DNA of 64,000 nt from Isochrysis galbana. Taxonomy: Eukaryota > Haptophyta > Isochrysidales > Isochrysidaceae. The translations under genes were made by a program, and so were the position numbers. Below, one piece after another: positions 10,617-20,962 of the stretch; within the stretch, counting starts at the first letter, position 1, and every line of letters begins with the position of its first letter. A model generated the notes under the pieces. It saw nothing but the letters and a program-made list of their open reading frames with translations, was not told the DNA's origin and made no database searches. The stretch lies in contig CM030935.1 in assembly GCA_018136815.1 (NCBI GenBank), positions 5,261,921-5,325,920 of the forward strand, read 5' to 3'.

Positions 10617-12217
10617 TTAGCACGATTCCTCATCGGATGGGTGTGAACCAAAAAGAAGGCGACGAGAGCTCTGCGAATCATACGTGCTGCACTTCTCATA
10701 GCACATCTCGGTCACCGTGCCGCTCGATGCCTCGAATCGTTCAATCCACGCGCGCATGAAGGAGATTTGAGCATTTTGACCGTTGACGATTTCGCGCGCT
10801 GCGGTGAGTACACAATATGGAGATGCGATGAGATTCCGCTTGAAAGGCCCAACGCGCAGGATGCTCCAATACTTTGCAGGACGTACGCTTTTCACGCTCG
10901 CGACTAAAACAAGTTTTGCCGGCCATCTGCATAAGCTTGGCGCAACCAGCCGACAACTTTCTCTCAAAGCTCACAGGCGGGAGAAAAGTATTGGGCGGCG
11001 GGCTCACCCATGTTCATGAGGCCATTATAGCCCTCAAGGTCACCCTGGCCATCCTCTTCGTAGACGGAATGCCGGAGAATAAGTTTTGCCATCGCCACGG
11101 CGTTGAGGTGGTGCGGGATCATTTGGCGGATGAAGGTTGCCCATCGATTCGGTGAAGTTGCGACAGCCATCCCTTGATGCATCTGGCAATCTGAGATAGA
11201 AGATGGGGTCAATCTCACCGGAGATTTAGCAAACCATGGGCCACAACGTTTGCGGTCACGCTTGCCCGAATGTCATTACGCATGCATGGAAGCTCACACT
11301 GCCATCACGGGTGATCACAAACAGTCTGGGCCTTGTGTACGAATTACCGATTGCAGCCAAGCACACGTTGAAGTCGCTCTGCTGATTGGCACCACACAAG
11401 AAGTGCTTGCTTCTGCAATGCTGGTACTTGTCAGCGCCTGGTGCGTACGAAGCCGAATCCCACGTGCCACAGGCGGCGTCGAAAGCGCTGATTTGCGGCG
11501 CTTGGGGAAGAAGGTCCATAAACTGTGGAGGGGTGCCGTTCTCTGCTCCCTTCAAGACGATCTTGGCGGACATTGCCTTGTGAATGTGGCAAAAGTAGAA
11601 TATCTGTGCGCAAAATTGAATATAGGCAAACATGGTGGCGGAAGTGTGTGATCCCTACCCAGCCTGAGGAATGAACCGCTTACTTTCACGTGGGCCATAT
11701 CTGAGCAAGGTGCTTGTTGGTGGGGGAAATCGGGCCTGCAGAATCACACCGTGCTGACATTGGCGTTCGGCACACGCAGAGTGACGTAGCACCCGCCCTC
11801 GGCACAGCCTTCCTGCCAGGCGTCGAATGGGTAGGAGAAGAAGGGCTCGTATGCATCGAGTCCGAAGCCCGACTCGTCGTCAACCACAGCCTGTCCATTG
11901 AGATGGTACTGGATGGATGAGCCATCGAGCTCCGGGCATTCATCAGGATTGTCGGGTGGGCAGGAATTGTGCGCGCCGCCGGGCTCGTAGGAGAACCCGA
12001 GTGGGTGGAACCAGTTGGATGCATCCCGCTGGACAAATCTGTACTCCTGCTGGATGTTGAGGTGAAGTGTGGGCGAGACTCCTTCGCAGCCCTCGACGGT
12101 GAAGAGGCCCGTCTCGCTCGCCCACATGTCCCACTTGAGCTCGATCAGCTGATTCGCCGAGAGGTCGCAGTCGAGGCCGTAGTGGAGACTGAGTGAGGCG
12201 TAGAGTAGCGCGATCAT
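10617..12217 (-). CDS. Secreted cupredoxin-DUF305 fusion, likely copper-binding
   Basis: Four exons join in frame with GT-AG introns: 12217-11750, 11603-11348, 11190-11008 and 10798-10617 (362 residues). Residues 1-16 form a hydrophobic leader (start MIALLYASLSL; a longer in-frame start at 12295 also exists). Residues about 20-175 form a cupredoxin fold. HPLGFSY gives His71, and FYFCHIHKAM, created across the first splice, gives Cys161, His164 and Met167, a type I copper ligand set. Residues about 243-325 match DUF305: HQGM (246-249), MIPHH (265-269) and QNAQISFMRAW, rebuilt across the third splice. DUF305 proteins such as CopM bind copper in bacteria. I infer an extracellular or lumenal copper carrier or redox protein. 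The motifs restored exactly at the splice sites make the model strong. Confidence 0.85.
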
Positions 12218-13460
12218 GGCGGCTTGTCGGAGCGAGTGTTGGAAAGAGAAGGAGGCGAGGAGGGAGAGAAGGCGCGCTCTAGCTGACCTCGTCACCCGGA
12301 CAAAGGAGAGGGGTGGGAGAGCGAGCGGCCTCTGCGATCACCCCCCGAGAACCCAATGAACACATCTATCAAGAAAGGGTTTTTCTCATAGTATCGGCCC
12401 TTCGGCTTCGGCGCACCCCACACACCCCGTCGAATCGCCGCTCTAGCACATTGCCGAGATACGCGATCTCACTGATCTATCTCCGTGGTCGCGAGTAGAG
12501 AATCCTTCGGGGGTCGGGAGACTCAAGGGGGGTTCCGATATTCTTGGGATCTCCGAGCTCCGAGCTCTTAGAGGAGATTCTACCATTTTCGCAGACGCCG
12601 TGGTGCTGGGTACCCAGCCGGCACCGGTGCCACACCTCCTAGCAAACCCAGAACCAGCGAAGCCCGTAGTAGGTAGTAGAAACCGTGGGGGCACTGTGCG
12701 TAATTCTCTACGCGATGCGCGCGGGGCGGCGGCGGCGATTGCGCGTCGGTCACAGGATATGGCATTGTTGGATTTGGTGGTTGGAGATAGATCCACACTG
12801 GTCGCGTCGACCAAAACACGCGAGAAGCGCGCCCGGCAGCGCGGTGGGAAGTTTGGTGCTCGAGCGCATCTCGGTACGTGTTAACGTCGACGCGGTTTCC
12901 GCGCCAAGGCCGACATTGGACAAGGTGCGCGAGGGCAGCGCTTGTCGCACGCCTTGCCAAGCGCGTGAAGCCGCTCCACGCCGGTGCTCGTCGAGGGCAT
13001 GGCTGCGTAGCGCTCGCTGAGCTCCGGCGTGATGTTCGCCAATGCGCACTTACCCCTCGCCGAGATAGTCGGACTAGTCGGCCGCGTGATTCTCTGTGCC
13101 TCCGCCACCATCGCCGTGAAAGCGGCGGCGAGAAGCTCCTCGACGAGTTTGTCGCCGGCAGCCACCACGCGCGCGGATCGCGACGCGTGCGTGGGGTTGG
13201 TTGTTGGTTGGGGTTGAACACCGATAGCAGCTCGCCATCGGCCGAGAGGGGAGAGGGGAGGGGGCCGCGGCGGCGGCGGCCTACGTATGCATAGCGCATA
13301 GCACGCGGAGGAGCGGAGGCGGAGGCGTTCCGCGCGGGGGGGAGGCCCCCTTGCGGTATATTTGGCCCCACTGATTGTTCACTGTTTTCGCACCGTCGCA
13401 CCTGTTTTACGCTCTTTTTTTATTCCCAAAAAACAGTTGTTTTTTTAAACAATCAATATG
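12218..13460. other. Intergenic with a possible transposase remnant
   Basis: No intact gene is supported. On the minus strand around 13050-12930 a short frame reads MPSTSTGVERLHALGKACDKR. Its S-x-GVER core recalls the C-terminal dimerisation region of hAT-like transposases, but the similarity is weak and the flanks are degenerate. Most other frames are GC-driven artefacts. A TTTTTTATTCCCAAAAAACAG stretch lies just left of the palindromic element. Confidence 0.25.
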
Positions 13461-13761
13461 TTACCCCCCAGGAGCCAACGCCCCCCGATAGCTATCGGGG
13501 GGCCCCCGATAGCTATCGGGGGGAAATTTTTTCCCGATCGCCAACAGCCCCCCCGAGAGCTACCGGGGGACCGAGAAAATCTCCCGAGAGCTATCGGGGG
13601 ATTTTTTATGCCCCGGGGAGCTATCGCGTTTTAAGGCGGGCCCCCGTTTGCTATCGGGGGCGAAAGACTGCCCCCGTTTGCTATCGGGGGGAAACGACGG
13701 CCCCCAGTAGCTATCGGGGGGCCGTCCTCGAGCCCCCAGGCGCTATCCTCCCCCGCAAGCC

Positions 13762-13763
<2 letters not shown>

Positions 13764-13807
<44 letters not shown>

Positions 13808-13822
13808 CAGAGAGAGAGAGAG

Positions 13823-13919
<97 letters not shown>

Positions 13920-13932
13920 CAGAGAGAGAGAG

Positions 13933-14005
<73 letters not shown>

Positions 14006-14172
14006 CAGAGAGAGAGAGAGGCAGAGAGAGAGAGGCAGAGAGAGAGAGAGGCAGAGAGAGGCAGAGAGAGAGAGAGAGGCAAGGAGAGAGAGGCAGAGAG
14101 AGAGAGAGGCAGAGAGAGAGAGAGGCAGAGAGGCAGAGAGGCAGAGAGAGAGAGAGAGGCAGAGAGGCAGAG

Positions 14173-14270
<98 letters not shown>

Positions 14271-14279
14271 CAGAGAGAG

Positions 14280-14342
<63 letters not shown>

Positions 14343-14400
14343 CAGAGAGAGTAGAGAGAGAGAGGCAGAGAGGGGGGGGGGGCAGAGAGAAGAGAGGGAG
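13764..14400. repeat. (GA)n microsatellite with GGCA interruptions
   Basis: About 635 bp of GA dinucleotide repeat punctuated by GAGGCAGAG. Leu/Ser dipeptide frames through it are artefacts. It lies inside the palindromic element. Confidence 0.95.
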
Positions 14401-15165
14401 GTTATGCGTTATGCTGTTAAAATAAAAAAGGAATGATCGTAGAAATAATTTTAATCAATTAAATATAAACATAATGTTTTTATGAAAATATACTTTTCAA
14501 TTAATTATTCAGATAATAAATAATTAAATATCAAAAACGGAATGAGCTAATAAAATATAATTTATTATAATATTTTTTACGAAAATATACTTTTCAATGA
14601 GTTATTCGAATAAAAATCAAAAACGGAATTAGCGTATGGATAATTTTATTTAATTAATTATAATTTATTATAACATTTTTTACGAAAATACACTTTTCAA
14701 TGAATCATTCAAATTAAAGTTTAGTGAAGTACTAGTAATAAAATTATTATTCAGTGACAATAAATTTGATCCTTAAAAATGTTGATTTAAAAATTATAAC
14801 TTGATAGTAATTATCTTAGTAAACCTTCGTTTAAAATGAAGACTTATTGTCATAGCATCGTTTGAATAAACACATAAAAGTAAATTTTATTTGTTTTTTT
14901 GTGGTTTTTATTTATTTTAAATATTCTTGATGTTAATATTTTACTTGATGAGATCAAAATCAAAATGACCGATATTTAATTTTACTTGAATTTTTGGTTA
15001 GATTTTTTAATTTTACTATTTTTATATCACGTCTTTAATAATCTTTAATTTAATTACCATATTGTACTTATATATTATATTTTAATATTAATCCTAGTAA
15101 CTTTATGTCATTTCTAAAACTGTTACAATAGCTGTTAGATACTCTCAGTTTTAAAAACTATTTTT
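14401..15165. other. AT-rich island, non-coding, with ~100-bp repeats
   Basis: Base composition drops sharply to mostly A/T in an otherwise GC-rich window. Three related words, TATGAAAATATACTTTTCAA (near 14480), ACGAAAATATACTTTTCAAT (near 14580) and ACGAAAATACACTTTTCAAT (near 14683), are each followed by a TTATTC or CATTC variant about 10-15 bases later. This indicates an imperfect tandem repeat of about 100 bp. No reading frame of note exists on either strand. Confidence 0.75.
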
Positions 15166-15478
15166 ACGGGGGAGAAAGAGAATGGAGAAAAGAGGAGAAA
15201 GGAGAACAGAGGATAGGAGGGGGGAAGAGAGAGAGAAGGAGAGCGAGCCAAAGAGAGGAGGAACCCCCCGTTTGCTATCGGGGGATTTCCTCTTCCCCCG
15301 ATAGCTATCGGGGGGTCCGCTTACGGCACCCCCCAGGAGCTATCCCCCGATAGCTCTCGGGGGAGTTTCTCGGCCCCCCCGGTAGCTCTCGGGGGGGGCT
15401 GTTGGCGATCGGGAGAAAATTTCCCCCCGATAGCTATCGGGGGGCGTTGGCTCCTGGGGGGTAACAGATATCTTTCTA

Positions 15479-15730
15479 GACCTCACCCGGTTGTGTGTCA
15501 CCGAGGAGCAGAAGACGGCGTGGCGCAACGACGTCATCCGTCGGAGTGCGCGCAGCCTCGCACGCCGCACCGCCGCGTACAAGGTGAAGCGCGCGATCAT
15601 GCGACGCGAGCAGAAGAAGAAGCGGAACGTGGAGCGCAAGGCGACGTCAAAGGAGCACACGTACAAGGCGACAGAAGAAGATGAGGGAGCATCTGAGTCG
15701 TCGACCCGGAAGGGGAAGGGCGTGGCTGGA
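15479..15730 (+). CDS. Truncated basic coiled-coil-like coding fragment
   Basis: Immediately right of the palindromic element a plus-strand frame encodes TEEQKTAWRNDVIRRS followed by an Arg/Lys-rich helix and an acidic EEDEGASES patch. After about residue 80 the frame becomes low-complexity Cys/Val sequence, probably past a splice donor or the end of coding. No start precedes it: it opens at the element edge, so it may be an exon or a gene cut by the insertion. No family is recognised. Confidence 0.25.
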
Positions 15731-16374
15731 GCGTGTGCATGTACGGTTGCGTCAAAATGTCTGAACAAGGGGTGTCCATGTGTGTGTGCGAAGGTGATGT
15801 GCACGTCGGCGTGCCACAACGGACGGCTGGCACCCAAGCGTGTATGTATGTACGTTGCATACGTCCGGGTGACATGGGAGTTCAGGCATGTGAGGATGAG
15901 GATGATCAGTGCAATGTGTCCGATGTGCAGTCTGAGCTGGGGTCCGTGTGCAGCTGTATGGACGCTGACAACCAAGCCTAAGATATTTTTCGCGGCGTCG
16001 AATTGTCAAATTAGTAAATGTTTTCGAATTCGGCGTGGGTCGGTGGCCAATCGCACAGATGTGGATTTTGAATTTCTACGCGACGCCGCAGCTGGGCACA
16101 CCGGATTTTTTTCGGCAGCTTCCTCCTCCCCCAAGGTGTGGACAATCCCAATGATCCAGAATGAGTGTTTTGCATCACGCGCCCCCCCCCACGGTGTCGG
16201 CCGGTGCCCCCCACAATGCGCTGTTTATTCTCACCTTTGTGTCCTTACACATCGGGACGTGCACGCACAGACCGAAATTTGAAACATTAGAAAGTGCCAC
16301 ACCTTGGGGGACAAGAATGACATGTGGCACTTTCACCTCCAGCACACACACAGCACCCTCCAAAATTCAAATAC
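15731..16374. other. Intergenic
   Basis: No gene is supported. TGTGTG-type simple sequence occurs at 15770-15800 and 15840-15860. Confidence 0.4.
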
Positions 16375-16920
16375 TCACTTGCCGTCTGTGCCTTCCTCTC
16401 CCTCGGCTTCCCCCTCCTTGAAGCCAGCCTCCGACACGCCATACAAAGCTTGAATTTTCTTCTCGACACACGCAGGCAGCTTGCTGCGCACCTTCTTCTG
16501 TGTCTTGGTCAGCCCCCTCACGATGCCAGTGCGTGTGCACCACCTTTTCTCTCGCCCAAACTTGGTTCGTGCAAACCTTGCTTCATCGTAGGGGTGCTCC
16601 AGCCAGCACTCCCACTGCTCACCCTCGGCCTCTAGAGGCAGCCCCTCCAGCCACTGCACCACACACTCCTCCTCCCTGTCCTCCTCCCTGGCGGCAGCCA
16701 CTGCCTCAGCCACCTCTGGGTCTTCGCGGTCACACACAGCACAGAGGAGGTGTGTGGTCGTCTTCTTCTTGCCGCGTCCACGCACTTCCACCCACGCAAT
16801 CGGCTCACGGCGCGATGCTGGCGGCCCGGGCGAGGCCGCGTCGGGCACAGAGGATCGGAGCTCTGCTTGCAGCGCCAGCCCCCACGGGTCACCAAACTCT
16901 CCCATGCCAAACAGGGCCAT
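16375..16920 (-). CDS. Hypothetical acidic/basic small protein
   Basis: A 181-residue frame starting MALFGMGEFGDPWG with no strong low complexity. It has an alternating acidic cluster (REEDREEECVVQWLEG, about residues 77-92), a Trp/Cys segment and a basic Lys-rich segment (KTQKKVRSKL) before an acidic Gly tail. No domain is recognised. It lies on the same strand as PEX2, 322 bp downstream. It could be one exon of a larger gene. The balanced charge and aromatic content argue for real coding. Confidence 0.45.
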   Translation of the reverse strand: MALFGMGEFGDPWGLALQAELRSSVPDAASPGPPASRREPIAWVEVRGRGKKKTTTHLLCAVCDREDPEVAEAVAAAREEDREEECVVQWLEGLPLEAEGEQWECWLEHPYDEARFARTKFGREKRWCTRTGIVRGLTKTQKKVRSKLPACVEKKIQALYGVSEAGFKEGEAEGEEGTDGK

Positions 16921-17242
16921 GGTGAGTCTCGAGGCAGGTAGGGAGGGGGGGCGCGGGGGGTGGCCGGCCGGTGGACCGGCGGCGTCCCGTTTTACTCTTT
17001 AGAACCACCTTAAGTCACGAGCCGGAGCACCTTAGACCTTAGCTATTGTGATGACCATCCTAATAGCCCACAGAAGTGTGCCGAGTGGTAAGTATGCAAG
17101 ATGGGGGACATGACGATTGCGTCCGCATCAGCTCGTGAGCGAGCGCCAGCTTGATCCAGCGCAACACTTCTGCGACGAGCATCTCCGGTCCGCGCCGGCT
17201 TCAAGACGGCTGCTCGCTACACTGCATGGACCGTTCGAGCTC
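16921..17242. other. Spacer between hypothetical gene and PEX2
   Basis: Upstream of the 16920 start and downstream of the PEX2 stop; no feature is recognised. Confidence 0.4.
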
Positions 17243-18379
17243 TCAGCCTGTCTCCGTGCAACAACGATCCTCAGGAGGGCTACACGGTGAGGCCACGGAC
17301 AGGGGCACAGAAGCACAGCGCGGGCACGCCGGGCTGGCCTCTTGCAAGCAGGTCGCTGCGAGGCAGTAGTAGCAGAATACGCACCCACAGACTGCCGAGC
17401 GGGGTGAGTGCATGGGGGAAGCACCGCAGAAGCCACACGCGTCTAGGGGGAGCCGTGCAGCAGGGGGAACTTCCGGCGAAAGCCCAATCACAGAGACGAC
17501 CCAACTGGCCATGCGGCGCACGGGGCCCACTGGCAGATCCCCATCCTCTCGTGCACGCCCTTCAAGCTCCGCCTCGGCTCGAGAGCTGCCACCCCTTAGC
17601 GTGCCCTCACTCCTAGCCTCATTGGGTTCTAGAGCGCCAGGGGTGGCCAGCCCAGCTCGCGCGCCCGTCAGCCGTCGCGCAACCACGGGGCGTGCGGGCG
17701 TCGCAGTTGCGGAGCGCAGCGCCTGGATCGACGCCGCGAGGTCGGCGAAAGCGCGCCAGGCCAGCTCCTGGTTCATGTAGCTCAGATCAGCCAGTCTCGG
17801 CTCGAGTGGAGATGCGTATACAAGCCGCAGCCCAGCGAGCGCGAGCGGAAGCGTGGGTGCGCCCCCTCCTCGAAGCAGGTGTCGTAGTGAGATGGCCAGC
17901 CCTGCGAGCGCAGCCACCGCCTCCGCACGCCGCATGCATCTCCACCAGTGCAGCCTGCGCTCCGCCTCACCAGCGCTCGACCCTCCTGCTGCGAGCACCC
18001 GTCCAAGCCTTGCCCACACGTACGGCAGGACCACGGCGAGTAGAAGCAGCCGGAGCCGGCTGGTGAGTGGCGGGCGCGGTAGGCTGGATGAGCGGCCGAC
18101 CAATAGCGCAGAACCACCCTCGCAACATCCGCCAGAAGGCCGCAAACCCAAGAGAGCCTGGCCCGGGCTCGGCCCTCCCTCGCGAGCGCTCAGTGCCCAG
18201 AGAGCGGCTGCGAGCATCGCATGGAGCTCTGGCGCGAGTCGTGCGCAAAGGGAAGGGCCAAGCTGCGACGTCGCCCGCTCCCAGTACGAGATCAGTAGCG
18301 AGCTCAGCTCTCGGTCCAGCGTGCAGGCGTCGAGGGCGTGAACGCGCAGAGAAGCGCACGCCGCCGCCATCGCGACCAA
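17243..18379 (-). CDS. Peroxin-2 (PEX2), peroxisomal RING E3 ligase
   Basis: An intronless 378-residue protein. PEX2, with PEX10 and PEX12, forms the membrane ubiquitin ligase that recycles the import receptor PEX5. The N-terminal region (RVHALDACTLDRELSSLL, about residues 12-29), hydrophobic spans, and the segments WWRCMRR and YMNQELAWRAFADL match the Pex2/Pex12 N-terminal domain. The RING finger begins at Cys315. Ligands follow as C315, C318, C331, C333, C336, C339, C352 and C355. The canonical PEX2 pattern has His at the fourth position (CxH); here it reads CGC, so the site is Cys8-like. Length is near that of other PEX2 proteins. The start at 18379 is followed by a second Met three codons later. 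Confidence 0.88.
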   Translation of the reverse strand: MVAMAAACASLRVHALDACTLDRELSSLLISYWERATSQLGPSLCARLAPELHAMLAAALWALSAREGGPSPGQALLGLRPSGGCCEGGSALLVGRSSSLPRPPLTSRLRLLLLAVVLPYVWARLGRVLAAGGSSAGEAERRLHWWRCMRRAEAVAALAGLAISLRHLLRGGGAPTLPLALAGLRLVYASPLEPRLADLSYMNQELAWRAFADLAASIQALRSATATPARPVVARRLTGARAGLATPGALEPNEARSEGTLRGGSSRAEAELEGRAREDGDLPVGPVRRMASWVVSVIGLSPEVPPAARLPLDACGFCGASPMHSPRSAVCGCVFCYYCLAATCLQEASPACPRCASVPLSVASPCSPPEDRCCTETG

Positions 18380-18458
18380 AAAACAAAACTCGTCGGAGGA
18401 ATCTATTCTAGTTCTACGTGCTATATGCTATGTGGGTCGGGGACGGCCTTCGAGTGCG

Positions 18459-19696
18459 CATTCTGGGCCCCAGTCGAGCGTTCTGGTCCTCCTGTCACCA
18501 CAGCCTCCCACCTGCACTCCGCTTAGTTACCATAACGTAAACGGGACTCAGTAAGTGGCGGCATTCTGGGCCCCAGTCGAGCGTTCTGGTCCTCCTGTCA
18601 CCACAGCCTTTCTTTGGCTCCGGCGAAAATTTCGAGAATTTTTTTTTGAAATTTGGGTCCAACATCGAAATAAAATTTTTGACCGAAATTTGGGCTTGGT
18701 CACGGGGGGCTAGAGCGAAATTTGCTAGCCCGCAGGCGGATGACGCCTGCGAGGAAGCCAGGAAGCCATCGTCGGCCGGCCCGCCATCAATGTGCAATGT
18801 GACGAACGTCGAGGATTTTTCGGACGGAGTGCTCGAATGGTGGCGCCAAAACAGCAAGTCTATGCCAGCGTGGTCTCGAGCAGCCCGTGTTGTCTTTGCG
18901 ATTACTTTGAATTCTGCCTCGTGCGAGCGTGTTTTTTCTTTGCTTCGTGTAATGTATGGTGAGCAGCAAACTAGGGTGCTGGCAGACCATTTGCAGGTGT
19001 CTCTGATGAGTCGGTACAACAAGAGGGTTGTGTGTGGGCTGACTTTGGACCGTCGGTCTCCTGATGCGCAATGAATGGCAATTTTAGACGTGAAATGCTG
19101 ACGATGTGTGTGCTGTGTGCTTTGAGTTGAGTAGAGCATCTTGATCAACACTATTATTTTATGATGAATATCAGTTCAGGCTGTCTCTAGTCTCTAGAAA
19201 AAGATGTGGTGTCTATAGATTAGTCGCGCGCCGGACGCACCGGCACCGGCACCTGGCACCTAGCACCGACCAAGCACTAGGCACCGATGTTGTGCCGGTG
19301 TCCGCGGCGGCGTTCGAAGCAAATTTCGAACGAAATGACCCCCGAAATTTGGGTCAAGGCAAGCAAAAATTCGAAACGAAATTTGGGTGGGTCCGAAACG
19401 AAATTCTCGCCGGAGCCAACACAGCCTCCCACCTGCACTCCGCTTGGTTACCATTACGCAAACGGGACTCAGTAAGTGGCGGCATTCTGGGCCCCAGTCG
19501 AGCGTTCTGGTCCTCCTGTCACCACAGCCTCCCACCTGCACTCCGCTTGGTTACCATTACGTAAACGGGACTCAGTAAGTGGCGGCATTCTGGGCCCCAG
19601 TCGAGCGTTCTGGTCCTCCTGTCACCACAGCCTCCCACCTGTACTCCGCTTGGTTACCATTACGTAAACGGGACTCAGTAAGTGGCGGCATTCTGG
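18459..19696. repeat. 103-bp tandem repeat, split by a hAT element
   Basis: The unit starts CATTCTGGGCCCCAGTCGAG and ends CTCAGTAAGTGGCGG. Copies begin at 18459 and 18562 on the left, and at 19483, 19586 and 19689 (partial) on the right, each exactly 103 bp apart. Removing 18610-19419 plus one 8-bp duplication restores a continuous array. Units differ by single bases (TTAG/TTGG, ATAACG/ATTACG). Confidence 0.9.
18610..19419. mobile_element. Small hAT element (810 bp) with 8-bp TSD
   Basis: CACAGCCT at 18602-18609 recurs at 19420-19427, the 8-bp duplication expected of hAT insertion. The ends are inverted: TTTGGCTCCGGCGAAAATTT on the left against TTGGCTCCGGCGAGAATTTC on the right, read inverted. 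Inside, on the plus strand near 18800-19040, lies the end of a hAT transposase (WWRQNSKSMPAWSRAARVVF, then SASCERVFSLLRVMYG). The N-terminal and catalytic parts are missing, so the copy is non-autonomous. Confidence 0.88.
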
Positions 19697-19846
19697 TGTC
19701 GAACACGCGATGACTACAGGCTCAAAGGCAGAGGGCCGTTCGATCGAGCCGGCAGCTGACGCGGTCGTGAAAGGGTCGTTGATTGTTGCTTGCGGGAAGA
19801 TGTCTGACAGATCATAGTAAAAGTCGGGTTTGAGAGTGTCTGCCAT
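19697..19846 (-). pseudogene. N-terminal coding fragment cut by satellite edge
   Basis: The minus-strand frame starts MADTLKPDFYYDLSDIFPQ and stays coding-like for about 50 codons, until it runs into the 103-bp satellite at 19696. The abrupt change suggests that the satellite or a rearrangement removed the rest. No family is recognised. Confidence 0.3.
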
Positions 19847-20600
19847 CGGGCGCTACGAGCGATGAGGTAGACCGAAGGTCGGAGGTCGGAGGATTGCGAC
19901 GCGTGGCGTCGGAGAGTAGAGACGAGGCTAGCTAGCGAGCTAGTCGGAGAGAGGGAGAGGGAGAATGAGAGCTTCTTAGGTCCGAGGTAGACACGGGAGA
20001 CTACAACGAGTGGACTCAAAAAGTCTGAGGACACAGAGCCACACAAACTAAACCAAACGGGGCGAAAACTAATCACACCTGGACGGACGGCCAGGCGTCG
20101 GCACCAGGGCAACTTAGCAACGCGCAGACAGGCGACAGAGGGGTCGGCACAACGAGGGCAGCTGCAGGCCTGCCGCAGGCGCGCCATCGCGCGTGCCGCA
20201 GGAGAGGGGAGAGAGCGCGCGGAGCGAGAGCGCGAAAAATATTTTTTATTTTTAACAAATTTTTATGGTTTATGGGTCGCGGCGCGGCAAAGGAACGGGA
20301 CTAGCGCTCACTCAAGACAGGACACCCTGCCGCGGCAAGCGCAAGCACCCTTCCCTCCTTATGCCACCCAGCTCTTCACTAGCTTTCTACCTGCGCTAGC
20401 CAGAGCGCCCCTCCCTCCACACTCAGACAGCCCCCTACGCCAGGATCCTGTTCTGGTCTCGCAGGCAAGGGGGCCTAATGGGAGGGAGAGGAGCAACTCC
20501 TCAGAGAGGAGCTGTGGGGAAGGAGATGTCTGAGTGGGGGCGCTATACCCTTGCGCTAGGCATGGGCAGCGACACCGTCTCAAGACATGTCTTCCCTCTT
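19847..20600. other. Intergenic
   Basis: No gene is supported. GAGAGGGAGAGGG purine stretches occur near 19948-19965 and a short AT run lies at 20235-20265. Confidence 0.4.
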
Positions 20601-20962
20601 GTCTTGAGTCGAAATTATTAGTGCTTGAAACAGAGGACGAGGGGGTTTGTGCTTCTTGGGTTGGTTGTAGTTGGAAGAGGGAGTGGGAGAGGGATTCAAG
20701 TAATAGAAGAGGGCCCAAAGGGCATTGAGTTGTAGGTAGTTGTGGCCCACAAGAGTGGGGTGAGAACGATAAGTGTATCAACATATCAACATGGGTCTCG
20801 AGTTGAAATTTTTGGTGCTTTGAACAGAGGGTGAGGGGGGTCGTGCTGTTTGGGTTGGTTGTGGTGTGAAGGGGGAGTGGGAGAGGGAGTCTAGTGTTGA
20901 AAGAGGGCCCAAGGCAGGGCACTGAGCTGTAGGTACTTGTGGCCCACAAGAGTGGGGTGATA
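20601..20962. repeat. Tandem duplication, ~194-bp unit
   Basis: GTCTTGAGTCGAAATTATTA (20601) through CACAAGAGTGGGGTGA is repeated from 20795 (GTCTCGAGTTGAAATTTTTG) through the same ending near 20958. The copies are roughly 85 percent alike by eye. No coding role is seen. Confidence 0.75.

Larger units (their letters stand above)
13461..15465. mobile_element. Palindrome-ended foldback element with AT-rich core
   Basis: Ends: TTACCCCCCAGGAGCCAACG from 13461, and its exact inverse ending at about 15465. The inverted arms agree for well over 100 bp, including GATCGCCAACAGCCCCC. Both arms are strings of the 20-bp palindrome CCCCCGATAGCTATCGGGGG and variants (GTTTGCTATC, AGTAGCTATC, GAGAGCTACC): about nine at 13482-13755 and six at 15266-15445. 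Between the arms lie a GA tract (13764-14400) and an AT-rich block (14401-15165). No transposase is visible. No target duplication was identified. The arrangement fits a foldback/MITE-type element; the origin of the core is unknown. Confidence 0.7.

Noticed and set aside
12580..13401. A 273-residue minus-strand protein
   Set aside because: Arg/Pro/Ser-rich composition typical of random GC-rich frames; only a short transposase-like word in another frame is noteworthy.
13482..13755. CRISPR-like array
   Set aside because: Repeats are self-palindromic, spacing is irregular, no unique spacers exist, and the window is eukaryotic.
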